A stretch of DNA of 64,000 nucleotides. Origin: Alphaproteobacteria bacterium. Lineage in GTDB: Bacteria; Pseudomonadota; Alphaproteobacteria; UBA8366; GCA-2717185. A model generated the notes under the pieces. It did no database searches. It was given only the letters and a program-made list of their open reading frames with translations, and had not been told where the DNA came from. A program made the position numbers and the translations under genes. The stretch spans positions 1 through 64,000 of the forward strand of contig WLWY01000012.1 in NCBI GenBank assembly GCA_012103325.1. The letters run 5' to 3'. Shown in pieces: positions 1-6,861 of the stretch. Each line of letters starts with the position of its first letter. Within the stretch, counting starts at the first letter, position 1.

Positions 1-1101
1 TTCTGCTTTCCCGTCCCGTTCAAGGTCGTTTTTCGGCACGCCTCGGCAAGCCGGTCGAAAGCTGAGAACATTATCGTCAAGATCCGTTCAGACACGGGCC
101 TGGCGGGATTCGGCGAAGGATGTCCGCGAGATTATGTCACCGGCGAGACCATTCAAACGGCTGTTCGATTTATCGAGCAACACAAGGCTTCGCTTACAAG
201 GGATGTTACAACTGTCGCCGCCCTTCGGGCATGGGTCGACGCCCATCAGCCGGAAATCGATAAGAACCCGGCCGCATTTTGTGCCGTCGAACTGGCGATA
301 CTCGACCTCTTGGGCAAAACCGCCGGTGCGCCGGTCGAAGCGATAATCGGCGTTCCACAAATGGCTGCAACCTTCGACTACTCCGCGATCCTCGGCGACG
401 CGCCATATGCCGTTTATTGGTGGCAATTTCAGCGGTATTGGCATGCCGGGTTCCGCGACTTTAAGGTCAAAATTTCCGGCAAGACAGGACGCGACCAGCG
501 GAAGATCGGTATATTTCGACGCCGGACCGATCCCCTGCTGAGAGTTCGGCTCGATGCCAATAATCTCTGGTCTACCGCCGAGCATTGCATTGCCCATATC
601 AATCGCCTCTCCTACCCGGTCTTCGCGATCGAGGAGCCCCTCCGGGCGAACGATATTGCGGGCTTCAGAAGCGTTGCCGTCGAATGCAAGACACGGATTA
701 TTCTCGATGAGAGTTTCCTCAGACGGGAACAACTGGATGTCCTGACCGATCCCGACAAATGGCTGATCAATGTGCGCGTCTCCAAAATGGGCGGATTATT
801 GCGTGCCATCGATATCGTCAATGGAGCGACACGGCGCGGCATCGGGGTCATCGTCGGTGCGCAAGTTGGCGAGACGAGTATCCTTACGCGGGCTGCCCTT
901 ATCGTCGCGACGACAGCCGGAGACAGACTCGCGGCCCAGGAAGGCGCCTTCGGAACCCGGCTCTTGCAGGAAGATCTGACCATACCCAGTTTGATGTTTG
1001 GCGACGGCGGCACGCTTGTTCCCCTTCGCATCATGGATAGTGAGGCGCCTGGATTGGGCTTGGAAATCAAGGAAGGACTACTGTCTCGCCCAGCGCTATG
1101 A
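1..1101 (+). CDS. Enolase-superfamily (mandelate racemase/muconate lactonizing) enzyme, 5' truncated by window edge
   Basis: The reading frame is open from base 1, so the N-terminus lies outside the window. The visible 366 residues contain the barrel-domain signature of the muconate-lactonizing/dipeptide-epimerase branch: a KxK-type motif (FKVKISGK near base 460), the metal ligands in RLDANNLW, AIEEPL and ILDES, and a late lysine in RVSKMGG. These enzymes abstract a proton alpha to a carboxylate and carry out epimerisation or cycloisomerisation using Mg2+. The capping-domain part (CAVELAILDLLGKTAG) is also seen. Substrate cannot be assigned. The thioesterase-like gene follows after 46 bases on the same strand. 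A second, more distant family member is at 49209. Confidence 0.85.
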   Translation, partial: FCFPVPFKVVFRHASASRSKAENIIVKIRSDTGLAGFGEGCPRDYVTGETIQTAVRFIEQHKASLTRDVTTVAALRAWVDAHQPEIDKNPAAFCAVELAILDLLGKTAGAPVEAIIGVPQMAATFDYSAILGDAPYAVYWWQFQRYWHAGFRDFKVKISGKTGRDQRKIGIFRRRTDPLLRVRLDANNLWSTAEHCIAHINRLSYPVFAIEEPLRANDIAGFRSVAVECKTRIILDESFLRREQLDVLTDPDKWLINVRVSKMGGLLRAIDIVNGATRRGIGVIVGAQVGETSILTRAALIVATTAGDRLAAQEGAFGTRLLQEDLTIPSLMFGDGGTLVPLRIMDSEAPGLGLEIKEGLLSRPAL

Positions 1102-1147
1102 ACGTCTCAACGCCAGCACCATAAAATTTACAATTTCGAGGGAATAC

Positions 1148-1927
1148 ATGACCGACGAGCCTATTTACCGGGAGGAGGACGGGCTGTGGATACCGCGGCC
1201 GGAAGCCAAGGGCCCGTTTCCCGGCCAGCATGGCGGTGCATTCGGCGCTGCGATTGCAAGCGCGATGGAACGATGGGCATTGGACCACGATGCCGGACGG
1301 CCCGTGCAATTCACGCTTAATTTCCTGCGTCCGACACCGGTAGAGCCGATCAGGATTACGGTCGAGGTCGTACAGTCGGGGCGCCGGGTTTCCGTCCTGC
1401 GGGGTGAAATTCACGCGGACGGGAAATGCACCGCTTTCGCAACGGGAATTTTCACCCAGCCCAGCCCCGTTCCGACGGTCAAAGGCATCCAACCGGATGT
1501 CCGGGACCCCTTGGACTCGGTACCGTTGTTAATTCACAAGCACATCCCGCCTCCCTGGTTTCGTGACTCGGTGGAGATGCGACGCGCCGCCGATGGAACC
1601 GTATGGATGCGCCCGACAATTCCGCCCGTTGCCCCCCTGACGCCCCTGGCCCGGGTCGTCGCGCATGCGGATTGGGGTTCCGGTGTCGCGCGGCCCGAAA
1701 CCGCCGAGGCGCCACAGGTCAGCGGGTTCCCCAATACGGAACTAACGGTGCATCTGGTGCGCGAACCTGTGGGCGAGTGGATCGGCCTACAAGGTGAACC
1801 GATATGGCAAAACGATGGAATTGGGTTAACGACGGCGGTGTTGCGTGACGTTACCGGTCCGATCGGCCGGTCAGCGCAGTCGCTTATTCTGCTTCCCTTA
1901 ACGGGCTCTAGATCGGATCAAGTTTAG
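1148..1927 (+). CDS. Acyl-CoA thioesterase-like (TesB-type double hotdog) protein
   Basis: A 259-residue protein resembling the thioesterase-like superfamily with two hotdog halves. The first half shows the typical G-x-F-G-A-A-I-A-S-A-M-E helix region (about residues 28-43), followed by TLNFLRPTPVEPIRITVEVV and GRRVSVLRGEI strands. The family hydrolyses acyl-CoA thioesters. The ATG at 1148 was chosen over the longer open frame because it follows a purine-rich GAGGGA and starts the conserved region. The last residues (SRSDQV) and the TAG stop are encoded by the end of the 142-bp dispersed repeat at 1907-2048, so the native C-terminus may have been replaced when that element arrived. Confidence 0.75.
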   Translation: MTDEPIYREEDGLWIPRPEAKGPFPGQHGGAFGAAIASAMERWALDHDAGRPVQFTLNFLRPTPVEPIRITVEVVQSGRRVSVLRGEIHADGKCTAFATGIFTQPSPVPTVKGIQPDVRDPLDSVPLLIHKHIPPPWFRDSVEMRRAADGTVWMRPTIPPVAPLTPLARVVAHADWGSGVARPETAEAPQVSGFPNTELTVHLVREPVGEWIGLQGEPIWQNDGIGLTTAVLRDVTGPIGRSAQSLILLPLTGSRSDQV

Positions 1928-2048
1928 ACGAACTCATTTTATGAGTTTGGATATTCTTGTGAATCCGATCGTTCCCAATAAGTTAGATCAGATTCACACG
2001 GTTTTGGATCGCCAAAGGCGATTCCAAGAAACCCTGATCTGATCTAGA
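1907..2048. repeat. 142-bp structured dispersed element, copy A
   Basis: This stretch is matched in reverse complement by 59582-59723, at about 85-90 % identity by eye. Its ends are imperfect inverted repeats (TCTAGATCGGATCAAGTTT at the left, TCTAGATCAGATCAGGGTT read inward from the right). Inside are three hairpins: AACTCAT-TTT-ATGAGTT, a 12-bp stem with one mismatch built on GTGAATC/GATTCAC around a 15-nt loop, and TTGGATCGCC-AAA-GGCGATTCCAA. No open frame of note. It looks like a MITE or REP-type element. It reaches into the 3' ends of both flanking convergent genes and supplies their stop codons. Confidence 0.8.
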
Positions 2049-2376
2049 TAAGGCCGGCAAGCGCGAAGTTATTGAGCACGATAACCGCGTTGAATGCCAC
2101 GACTATCGCAACACAGGCAAAGACCGTACGCGCCGGGCGCAACACCACAATCATGGCCGTAATCAAACTTAAGCCGATTTTCGGCACGACCCACCATTCG
2201 CCGAGGGAGGACTGCGCCATCGCCATTAACGGGTTTACCTCAACTGCGCCGGCCAAAAGCCCTGCATTGGTGGACATCGCATCGAGAACGCCAACCACGA
2301 TCACCGATAGCGCGATCAGCGCCGCCCACGGCGCAACGGCGGTCGGTAAGAGAGAGCTGGAAACGCGAAGCGACAC
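2044..2376 (-). CDS. Small multi-pass membrane protein, DUF5658-like
   Basis: A 110-residue protein with three or four hydrophobic segments (about residues 15-35, 65-80 and 83-107). The pattern D-A-M-S-T-N-A-G-L-x-x-G-A-V-E-V-N-P-L between the first two segments resembles the DUF5658 family of unknown function. The GTG start follows a GGGAGG at suitable spacing. The final two codons and the stop lie in the 142-bp repeat, and the gene's upstream region ends 50 bases away at the left end of the IS66 element. Function unknown. Confidence 0.65.
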   Translation of the reverse strand: MSLRVSSSLLPTAVAPWAALIALSVIVVGVLDAMSTNAGLLAGAVEVNPLMAMAQSSLGEWWVVPKIGLSLITAMIVVLRPARTVFACVAIVVAFNAVIVLNNFALAGLI

Positions 2377-2471
2377 AATGAACCTCCCAGTTGGCGGCGA
2401 TGAAGCCGTTGAATAAGCATCTTAAAGTAAGCGTCCGGCCTGACCGCTCTGCCGTGCAGAAGAAGTGAGGT

Positions 2472-2501
2472 TTAGTGTCCACTTGTTTAGGTGGACACTA
2501 A
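2472..2501 (+). promoter_or_regulatory. Perfect 11-bp hairpin over the tnpA start region
   Basis: TTAGTGTCCAC and GTGGACACTAA form a perfect stem around the 8-nt loop TTGTTTAG. The 3' arm begins exactly at the GTG (2491) that opens the longest tnpA frame. If that GTG is used, the stem would hide the start in the mRNA and keep transposase translation low. If the GTG at 2515 is the true start, the hairpin is simply in the leader. Role inferred from position only. Confidence 0.45.
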
Positions 2502-2868
2502 CGGGGATCAGGATGTGGCGAAGCGGGGCAAGCGTCGGCGCTGGAGTGCAGACGAGAAGCGGATGATTTGCGCACAGACGCGGTTTGCGGGCGTTTCGGT
2601 TTCACAGGTTGCACGGCGCTACAATGTGAACGCCAATCAGGTTTTCAACTGGCTGAAAGATCCCCGGTTTGCGGGAAGTGACACGGTCGATGACGCCGCC
2701 TGTTTCCTGCCGGTTGAGATTGCGCGTCACGTCGAGCACGAAGCCGAGCGCCCTGTTGGTGACGAAGGCAAGATCGAGGTCACGCTTGCCGGAGGTCATC
2801 GCTTGAGCATTAGCGGCCCTTACGATCCCGAAGCGCTCGTACGTCTGCTCCGGTGCTTGTCGGGATGA
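2491..2868 (+). CDS. tnpA: IS66 accessory protein TnpA (helix-turn-helix)
   Basis: A 125-residue protein with the IS66 OrfA/transposase-8-like N-terminal helix-turn-helix (RRRWSADEKRMI... VSQVARRYNVNANQVFNWLKD, about residues 12-55). It belongs to the three-gene IS66 set and overlaps tnpB by four bases (ATGA at 2865-2868), which suggests translational coupling. The start may be the GTG at 2491, in the arm of a perfect hairpin, or the in-frame GTG at 2515. Confidence 0.9.
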   Translation: MDTNGDQDVAKRGKRRRWSADEKRMICAQTRFAGVSVSQVARRYNVNANQVFNWLKDPRFAGSDTVDDAACFLPVEIARHVEHEAERPVGDEGKIEVTLAGGHRLSISGPYDPEALVRLLRCLSG

Positions 2869-3212
2869 TCCCGGTTCCCACGAACACGAAGGTTTGGCTT
2901 GCGGCCGGCGTGACGGACATGCGTAAGGGGTTCAATGGGCTGTCAGCGCAAACAGAGAAGGTTCTAAAGGCGGCGCCGTATTGCGGTCATCTGTTCGTCT
3001 TCCGGGGTCGCCGTGGCGATCTGATCAAGGTGATCTGGTGGGACGGGCAAGGGGCATGTCTGTTCTCGAAGCGTCTGGAGAAGGGACGGTTTGTCTGGCC
3101 GTCTGCGAAAGCGGGCAAGGTTGCGCTGACCCCGGTTCAATTGGCGATGCTGCTGGAAGGGATTGATTGGCGCATACCACAACGAACGTGGCGTCCCCTG
3201 ACGGCTGGGTAA
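2865..3212 (+). CDS. tnpB: IS66 accessory protein TnpB (IS66 Orf2)
   Basis: A 115-residue protein beginning MIPVPTNTKVWLAAGVTD and continuing MRKGFNGLS, FVFRGRRGD and IKVIWWDGQGACLFSKRLE, the hallmark sequence of IS66 Orf2. The ATG at 2865 overlaps the tnpA stop, and this start fits the family N-terminus. It ends in the typical WRIPQRTWRPL. Required with TnpA and TnpC for full IS66 transposition in studied family members. Confidence 0.95.
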   Translation: MIPVPTNTKVWLAAGVTDMRKGFNGLSAQTEKVLKAAPYCGHLFVFRGRRGDLIKVIWWDGQGACLFSKRLEKGRFVWPSAKAGKVALTPVQLAMLLEGIDWRIPQRTWRPLTAG

Positions 3213-3284
3213 AGTCGTTTCACAGCAAAGGGTTGTCAATTTCCGGGGATTCCCATGCGGGGTGGCGGCTGATAGATTGCCGGC

Positions 3285-4796
3285 ATGCTCGACGACGCTG
3301 AGAACCTCCCGAATGAACCTGCCGCATTAAAAGGTCTGGTGGCATCGCTGGCGTCGGAAGTGAAGTCACAGGCGGTGTTGATCGAGAAGCTCCAACACCA
3401 ATTGGCCGGGATGCGCCAGCATCGCTTCGGGTCGCGCTCGGAGGCTCTGGATCAACTGGCGTTGACGCTGGAAGACGAAGAGATTGCGGCGTCCGCGCAG
3501 GAGCCCGCGTCAGACGATGCAAATGCAGATCAATCTGCAGCGCCAAAAGACAAGCCCAAACGTAAACCGCTGCCCGGTCATCTCCCACGCAACGAGACAA
3601 CACTGTCGCCGGGCGATGCCTGTGGGGAATGCGGCGGTGCGCTCAAAACGCTTGGCGACGATGTCACCGAGGAACTGGAATATGTCCCCGGACGTTTTGT
3701 CGTGAACCGGATTGTTCGCCCGCGCATGGCCTGCACCTGCTGTGAGACGTTCCATCAGGCAGCCCTGCCGTCGCGGCCGATTGAGCACGGGCGGCCCGGT
3801 CCTGGCCTACTGGCCCATGTGCTGGTCAACAAGTACGCCGATCATTCGCCTTTGTACCGGCAAAGTCAGATATTCCAGCGCGAGGGGATCGATCTGGACC
3901 GCTCCACCCTGGCCGATTGGGTTGGCAAATCCACGGCTCTGTTGGAACCTTTGGCGGACGCCGTCGCGCGCCCTGTTTTAAAGGGACAGGCCCTCTTCGC
4001 CGATGATACGCCGGTAAAAATGCTGACCCCAGGCTCCGGTAAAACCAGGACCGCGCGGCTTTGGGCCTATGTCCGCGATGAACGACCCTGGGCCGGAGAG
4101 GCGCATCCTGCCGCATGGTATCAGTTCTCGTCCGCCAGGAAGGGCGTTCGCCCGCGCGAACATCTAGCGGACTTCACGGGCTTCATGCATGCCGATGGCT
4201 ATGCGGGGTTCAATGACCTGTACCGCACGGGCAAGGTGACGGAAGTGGCCTGCATGGCCCATATCCGACGCAAGTTCGTCGATATCCACAAAGCTCAGGG
4301 ATCGGCGATTGCCGAGGAAGCCATAAAACGTATCGCCACACTCTATGGCGTCGAGAAGGAGGTTCGGGGCCAATCGCCGGATCAACGGGTGAAGATCAGG
4401 CAGCGCCAATCAAAACCAATCTTCGACGACCTGGAATCATGGCTGCATGCCCAATTGACCCGGATATCCGGCAAATCACCCTTAGCCGGTGCTATTCGCT
4501 ACGCCCTGACCCGCATGAAGAAGCTGCGACCATATCTAGATCACGGCTTTCTTGAACTCGACAACAATACCGCAGAGCGATCCATGCGGCCCATCGCCCT
4601 GGGGCGGAAGAATTATCTCTTCATGGGGTCCGAGGCCGGCGGCAAATCAGCCGCCATCGCCTATACGCTGATCGAGACAGCAAAACTCAATGGCGTCGAT
4701 CCGCAGGCCTGGCTAACCGACACGCTAGCCTGTATCGCCGACCATAAAATCAATCGGATCGACGAACTGCTCCCCTGGCGTTACGCTCAAACCTGA
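3285..4796 (+). CDS. tnpC: IS66 transposase TnpC
   Basis: A 503-residue IS66 transposase. Order of regions: N-terminal leucine-rich coiled coil (about 10-45, including QHRFGSRSEALDQL), a zinc-finger-like CGECGGAL...CTCC segment (about 115-160), then the DDE core. The likely catalytic residues are in FADDTPVKML (about 240), MHADGYAGFN (about 303) and NNTAERSMRPIALGRKNYLF (Glu about 431). The C-terminal IS66 extension (ETAKLNGVDPQAWLTDTLA) is present. No frameshift is visible, so the transposase looks intact. Confidence 0.95.
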   Translation: MLDDAENLPNEPAALKGLVASLASEVKSQAVLIEKLQHQLAGMRQHRFGSRSEALDQLALTLEDEEIAASAQEPASDDANADQSAAPKDKPKRKPLPGHLPRNETTLSPGDACGECGGALKTLGDDVTEELEYVPGRFVVNRIVRPRMACTCCETFHQAALPSRPIEHGRPGPGLLAHVLVNKYADHSPLYRQSQIFQREGIDLDRSTLADWVGKSTALLEPLADAVARPVLKGQALFADDTPVKMLTPGSGKTRTARLWAYVRDERPWAGEAHPAAWYQFSSARKGVRPREHLADFTGFMHADGYAGFNDLYRTGKVTEVACMAHIRRKFVDIHKAQGSAIAEEAIKRIATLYGVEKEVRGQSPDQRVKIRQRQSKPIFDDLESWLHAQLTRISGKSPLAGAIRYALTRMKKLRPYLDHGFLELDNNTAERSMRPIALGRKNYLFMGSEAGGKSAAIAYTLIETAKLNGVDPQAWLTDTLACIADHKINRIDELLPWRYAQT

Positions 4797-4815
4797 GCGT
4801 AACAGTCCAACGTCA

Positions 4816-5592
4816 TCATAGGCAGGGCTGCTTTACCGGACGCTCACGCATCGTGCAGCGGTTGTCCCACATCACCACGTCCCCCGGCTGCCAGACATGG
4901 CGGTAGCTGCGGTCCGGCTTCGGACAATGGGCGTACAGGTAGTCGAGGATCGGCCGGCTTTCCGCCTCCGTCATGTTCTCGAAGGACGGCACGGTTTCGG
5001 GATGGCTAATGTACAGCGCCTTGCGGCCGGTTTCCGGATGGGTACGGACGACCGGGTGATAGGTAAAGGGCACCTCGCCTTCGTGACCGGTGCGACGCGC
5101 CATTTTCGCGCCGCTGAACTTCGCGCGGAAGCCCGCAAGATAGCTTTTGAGACCATCCGATAAGGACTCGTAGGCGAGATATTGATTGCACCACATCGTG
5201 TCGCCGCCAGTCGGCGGCAGTTCCTGCGCCGCGAGGATCGAAATCGCCGGCGGTTTTTCCAGGTAAGCGGAGTCGGGATGCCAGTACTCCGTCGGCGTGG
5301 CTTCCTTGCCCCGGTTGTAGACCCGCAGAACGCCGGGATAGCCGTCGAGATAGGTCAGCATCGGCGTCGTCATCACCTCGCCCCACCGCTGCGCGAAAGA
5401 CAGAAGGCCGGCATCGTCGATATGCTGATCCGGAAAGGTCAGCATACAGTGGTCCAGAAACGCCTGTCGGATGACACCAAAAGACCGGTCGTCAAGAGTG
5501 CCAAGATCGGGCCCGCGGATCGCAGCCCCGATAGAACCGGTCAGCGGCGTGACCTCAACATCCTGCCCAAAAGACTCCGTCGCGGAAGACAT
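4816..5592 (-). pseudogene. TauD/TfdA-family dioxygenase, 3' end removed by IS66
   Basis: The first 248 codons encode a Fe(II)/2-oxoglutarate dioxygenase of the TauD family. The proximal iron ligands His105 and Asp107 are in EYWHPDSAY, and the terminal WDNRCTM motif is reached. The native sequence stops one base after that ATG, where the IS66 right end begins; the frame then reads IS sequence (RERPVKQPCL) to a stop. In relatives the next residue is the distal iron-binding His (CTMH), so the junction falls after the first C of that expected CAY codon. The distal His and the C-terminal Arg for 2-oxoglutarate are lost, so the product should be inactive. It is divergent from the dehydrogenase at 5689. 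Confidence 0.85.
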
Positions 5593-5688
5593 TTCGCCTC
5601 ATCTCCGTCCAGCATTTCGCATTGCCGTGCCGATTATACTACGCTCATGAACGGACCGCGAAGCGGCACACCAAGGGAGGACGGCAAA

Positions 5689-6570
5689 ATGGAACTCGGC
5701 TATATCGGACTTGGCGCCATGGGCGGCGCGCTGGCACGGCGGCTCATGCTGTCGCACAAACTTCGGGTGCATGATTTGCGCCCCGATATGGTGGAGGAAT
5801 TCGCCAAGAACGGCGCGATCCCAACCCAGAGCGGCGCGGCGATGGCGCGCGAATGCGATGTGGTCCTAATCTGCGTACCAAGATCCGCCAATGTCCGCGA
5901 CGCGATCTTCAGTGAAGGCGGCTTATTGGAAGGACTCGAACCCGGCAAGATCGTCATCGACCAAACCAGCGGCGACCCGGATGAGACCCGCCAGATGGCA
6001 GCCGAACTGGCGGAAAAAGGCATCACATTAATCGACGCCCCGGTCTCCGGCGGCCCCGCGGGCGCCGACGCGGGTACCATCGCCATCATGGCCGCCGGGC
6101 CGCTCGACATCTTCGAGAAGGTCAAACCGCTCTTCGAGTCGATCAGCCCGAACGTGTTTCACTGCGGCGACACCGGCAACGCGCATGTCGTCAAGCTGGT
6201 CAACAACACCATCGCGGCGAGCTGTCGCCTCGCGACCCTGGAAGCGGTCGCCATGGGCCGCAAATACGGCTTGCCGCTCGACATCATGACCGACGTCATC
6301 AACAAGAGCTCGGGCAGCAACAACACCAGCAAGAACGCCCTGCCGAAGATGCTGGCCGGCGAGCCGACCTCGAACTTCGGCCTGGCGCTAATGCTGAAGG
6401 ATGTCAGTCTCGCGACCCAGATGGGCGCGAAATGTGGCGCGCCGATGTTCATCGCCAACATGGTCCGCGGCATGCTGCAGACGTCGGTTTACGAATACGA
6501 CGACGGGGTCGACATGGATGCGACGATTTGGGCGGTGGAAAAGGCGGCGGATACGAAGTTCGTGGGGTAG
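5689..6570 (+). CDS. NAD(P)-dependent 3-hydroxyisobutyrate-dehydrogenase-family oxidoreductase
   Basis: A 293-residue beta-hydroxyacid dehydrogenase. It opens with the Rossmann motif GYIGLGAMGGALARRL (residues 4-19), then has the substrate-binding DAPVSGGPAGADAGTIAIM motif (about 117-136) and the catalytic-lysine region VVKLVNNTIAAS (about 166-177). The family oxidises 3-hydroxyacids, or reduces semialdehydes, with NAD(P). The ATG at 5689 follows AGGGAGG with good spacing; a longer upstream frame adds a non-homologous leader. It is divergently oriented to the broken TauD gene, which may have been its pathway partner. Confidence 0.9.
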   Translation: MELGYIGLGAMGGALARRLMLSHKLRVHDLRPDMVEEFAKNGAIPTQSGAAMARECDVVLICVPRSANVRDAIFSEGGLLEGLEPGKIVIDQTSGDPDETRQMAAELAEKGITLIDAPVSGGPAGADAGTIAIMAAGPLDIFEKVKPLFESISPNVFHCGDTGNAHVVKLVNNTIAASCRLATLEAVAMGRKYGLPLDIMTDVINKSSGSNNTSKNALPKMLAGEPTSNFGLALMLKDVSLATQMGAKCGAPMFIANMVRGMLQTSVYEYDDGVDMDATIWAVEKAADTKFVG

Positions 6571-6631
6571 AGGTTGGTTCAGGAGTACGGGCTGTTTGAA
6601 TTGGGGCTCACCCGCCCCTACCACACAGTAC

Positions 6632-6804
6632 CGTCATCCTCGGCTTGATCGAGGATCCATGGTGCAACCGCGTCCAGCATCAACTGGTTCCCCGCCACTC
6701 CTGAACTGTCCTCCCGGACAAGGCGCGTAGCGCCGCCGATCCGGGACCGAGAGAAACGTCGCGTCCGGCATCAGCATGGATCCCCGATCAAGCCGGGGAT
6801 GACG
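6632..6804. repeat. Inverted 'GTCATCC...GGATGAC' intergenic palindromic repeat
   Basis: The arms CGTCATCCTCGGCTTGATCG and its approximate reverse complement (CGATCAAGCCGGGGATGACG) bracket about 170 bases that include two GGATCCATG/CATGGATCC segments. The same family recurs at 14752-14869. Repeats of this form are common between genes in alphaproteobacteria. It occupies most of the gap between the convergent genes ending at 6570 and 6862 and may act as a bidirectional terminator or be a passive repeat. Confidence 0.75.
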
Positions 6805-6861
6805 CGTGGTGGGGTGTGATGCACCTGTGGCAACGGCGAGTCGTTGCGTTTCAAATATCCA

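Larger units (their letters stand above)
2427..4847 (+). mobile_element. IS66-family insertion sequence (complete, tnpA-tnpB-tnpC)
   Basis: The element starts at GTAAGCGTCCGG (2427) and ends at the inverted partner CCGGACGCTCAC (4847). This matches the GTAAGCG-type ends of the IS66 family. It carries the three-gene arrangement tnpA, tnpB, tnpC. IS66 members normally make 8-bp target duplications, but the flanking octamers here differ (ATCTTAAA on the left, GCATCGTG on the right). The right end lies inside a TauD gene whose missing 3' part is not present on the left side. The element therefore probably took part in a rearrangement after insertion. Confidence 0.9.
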
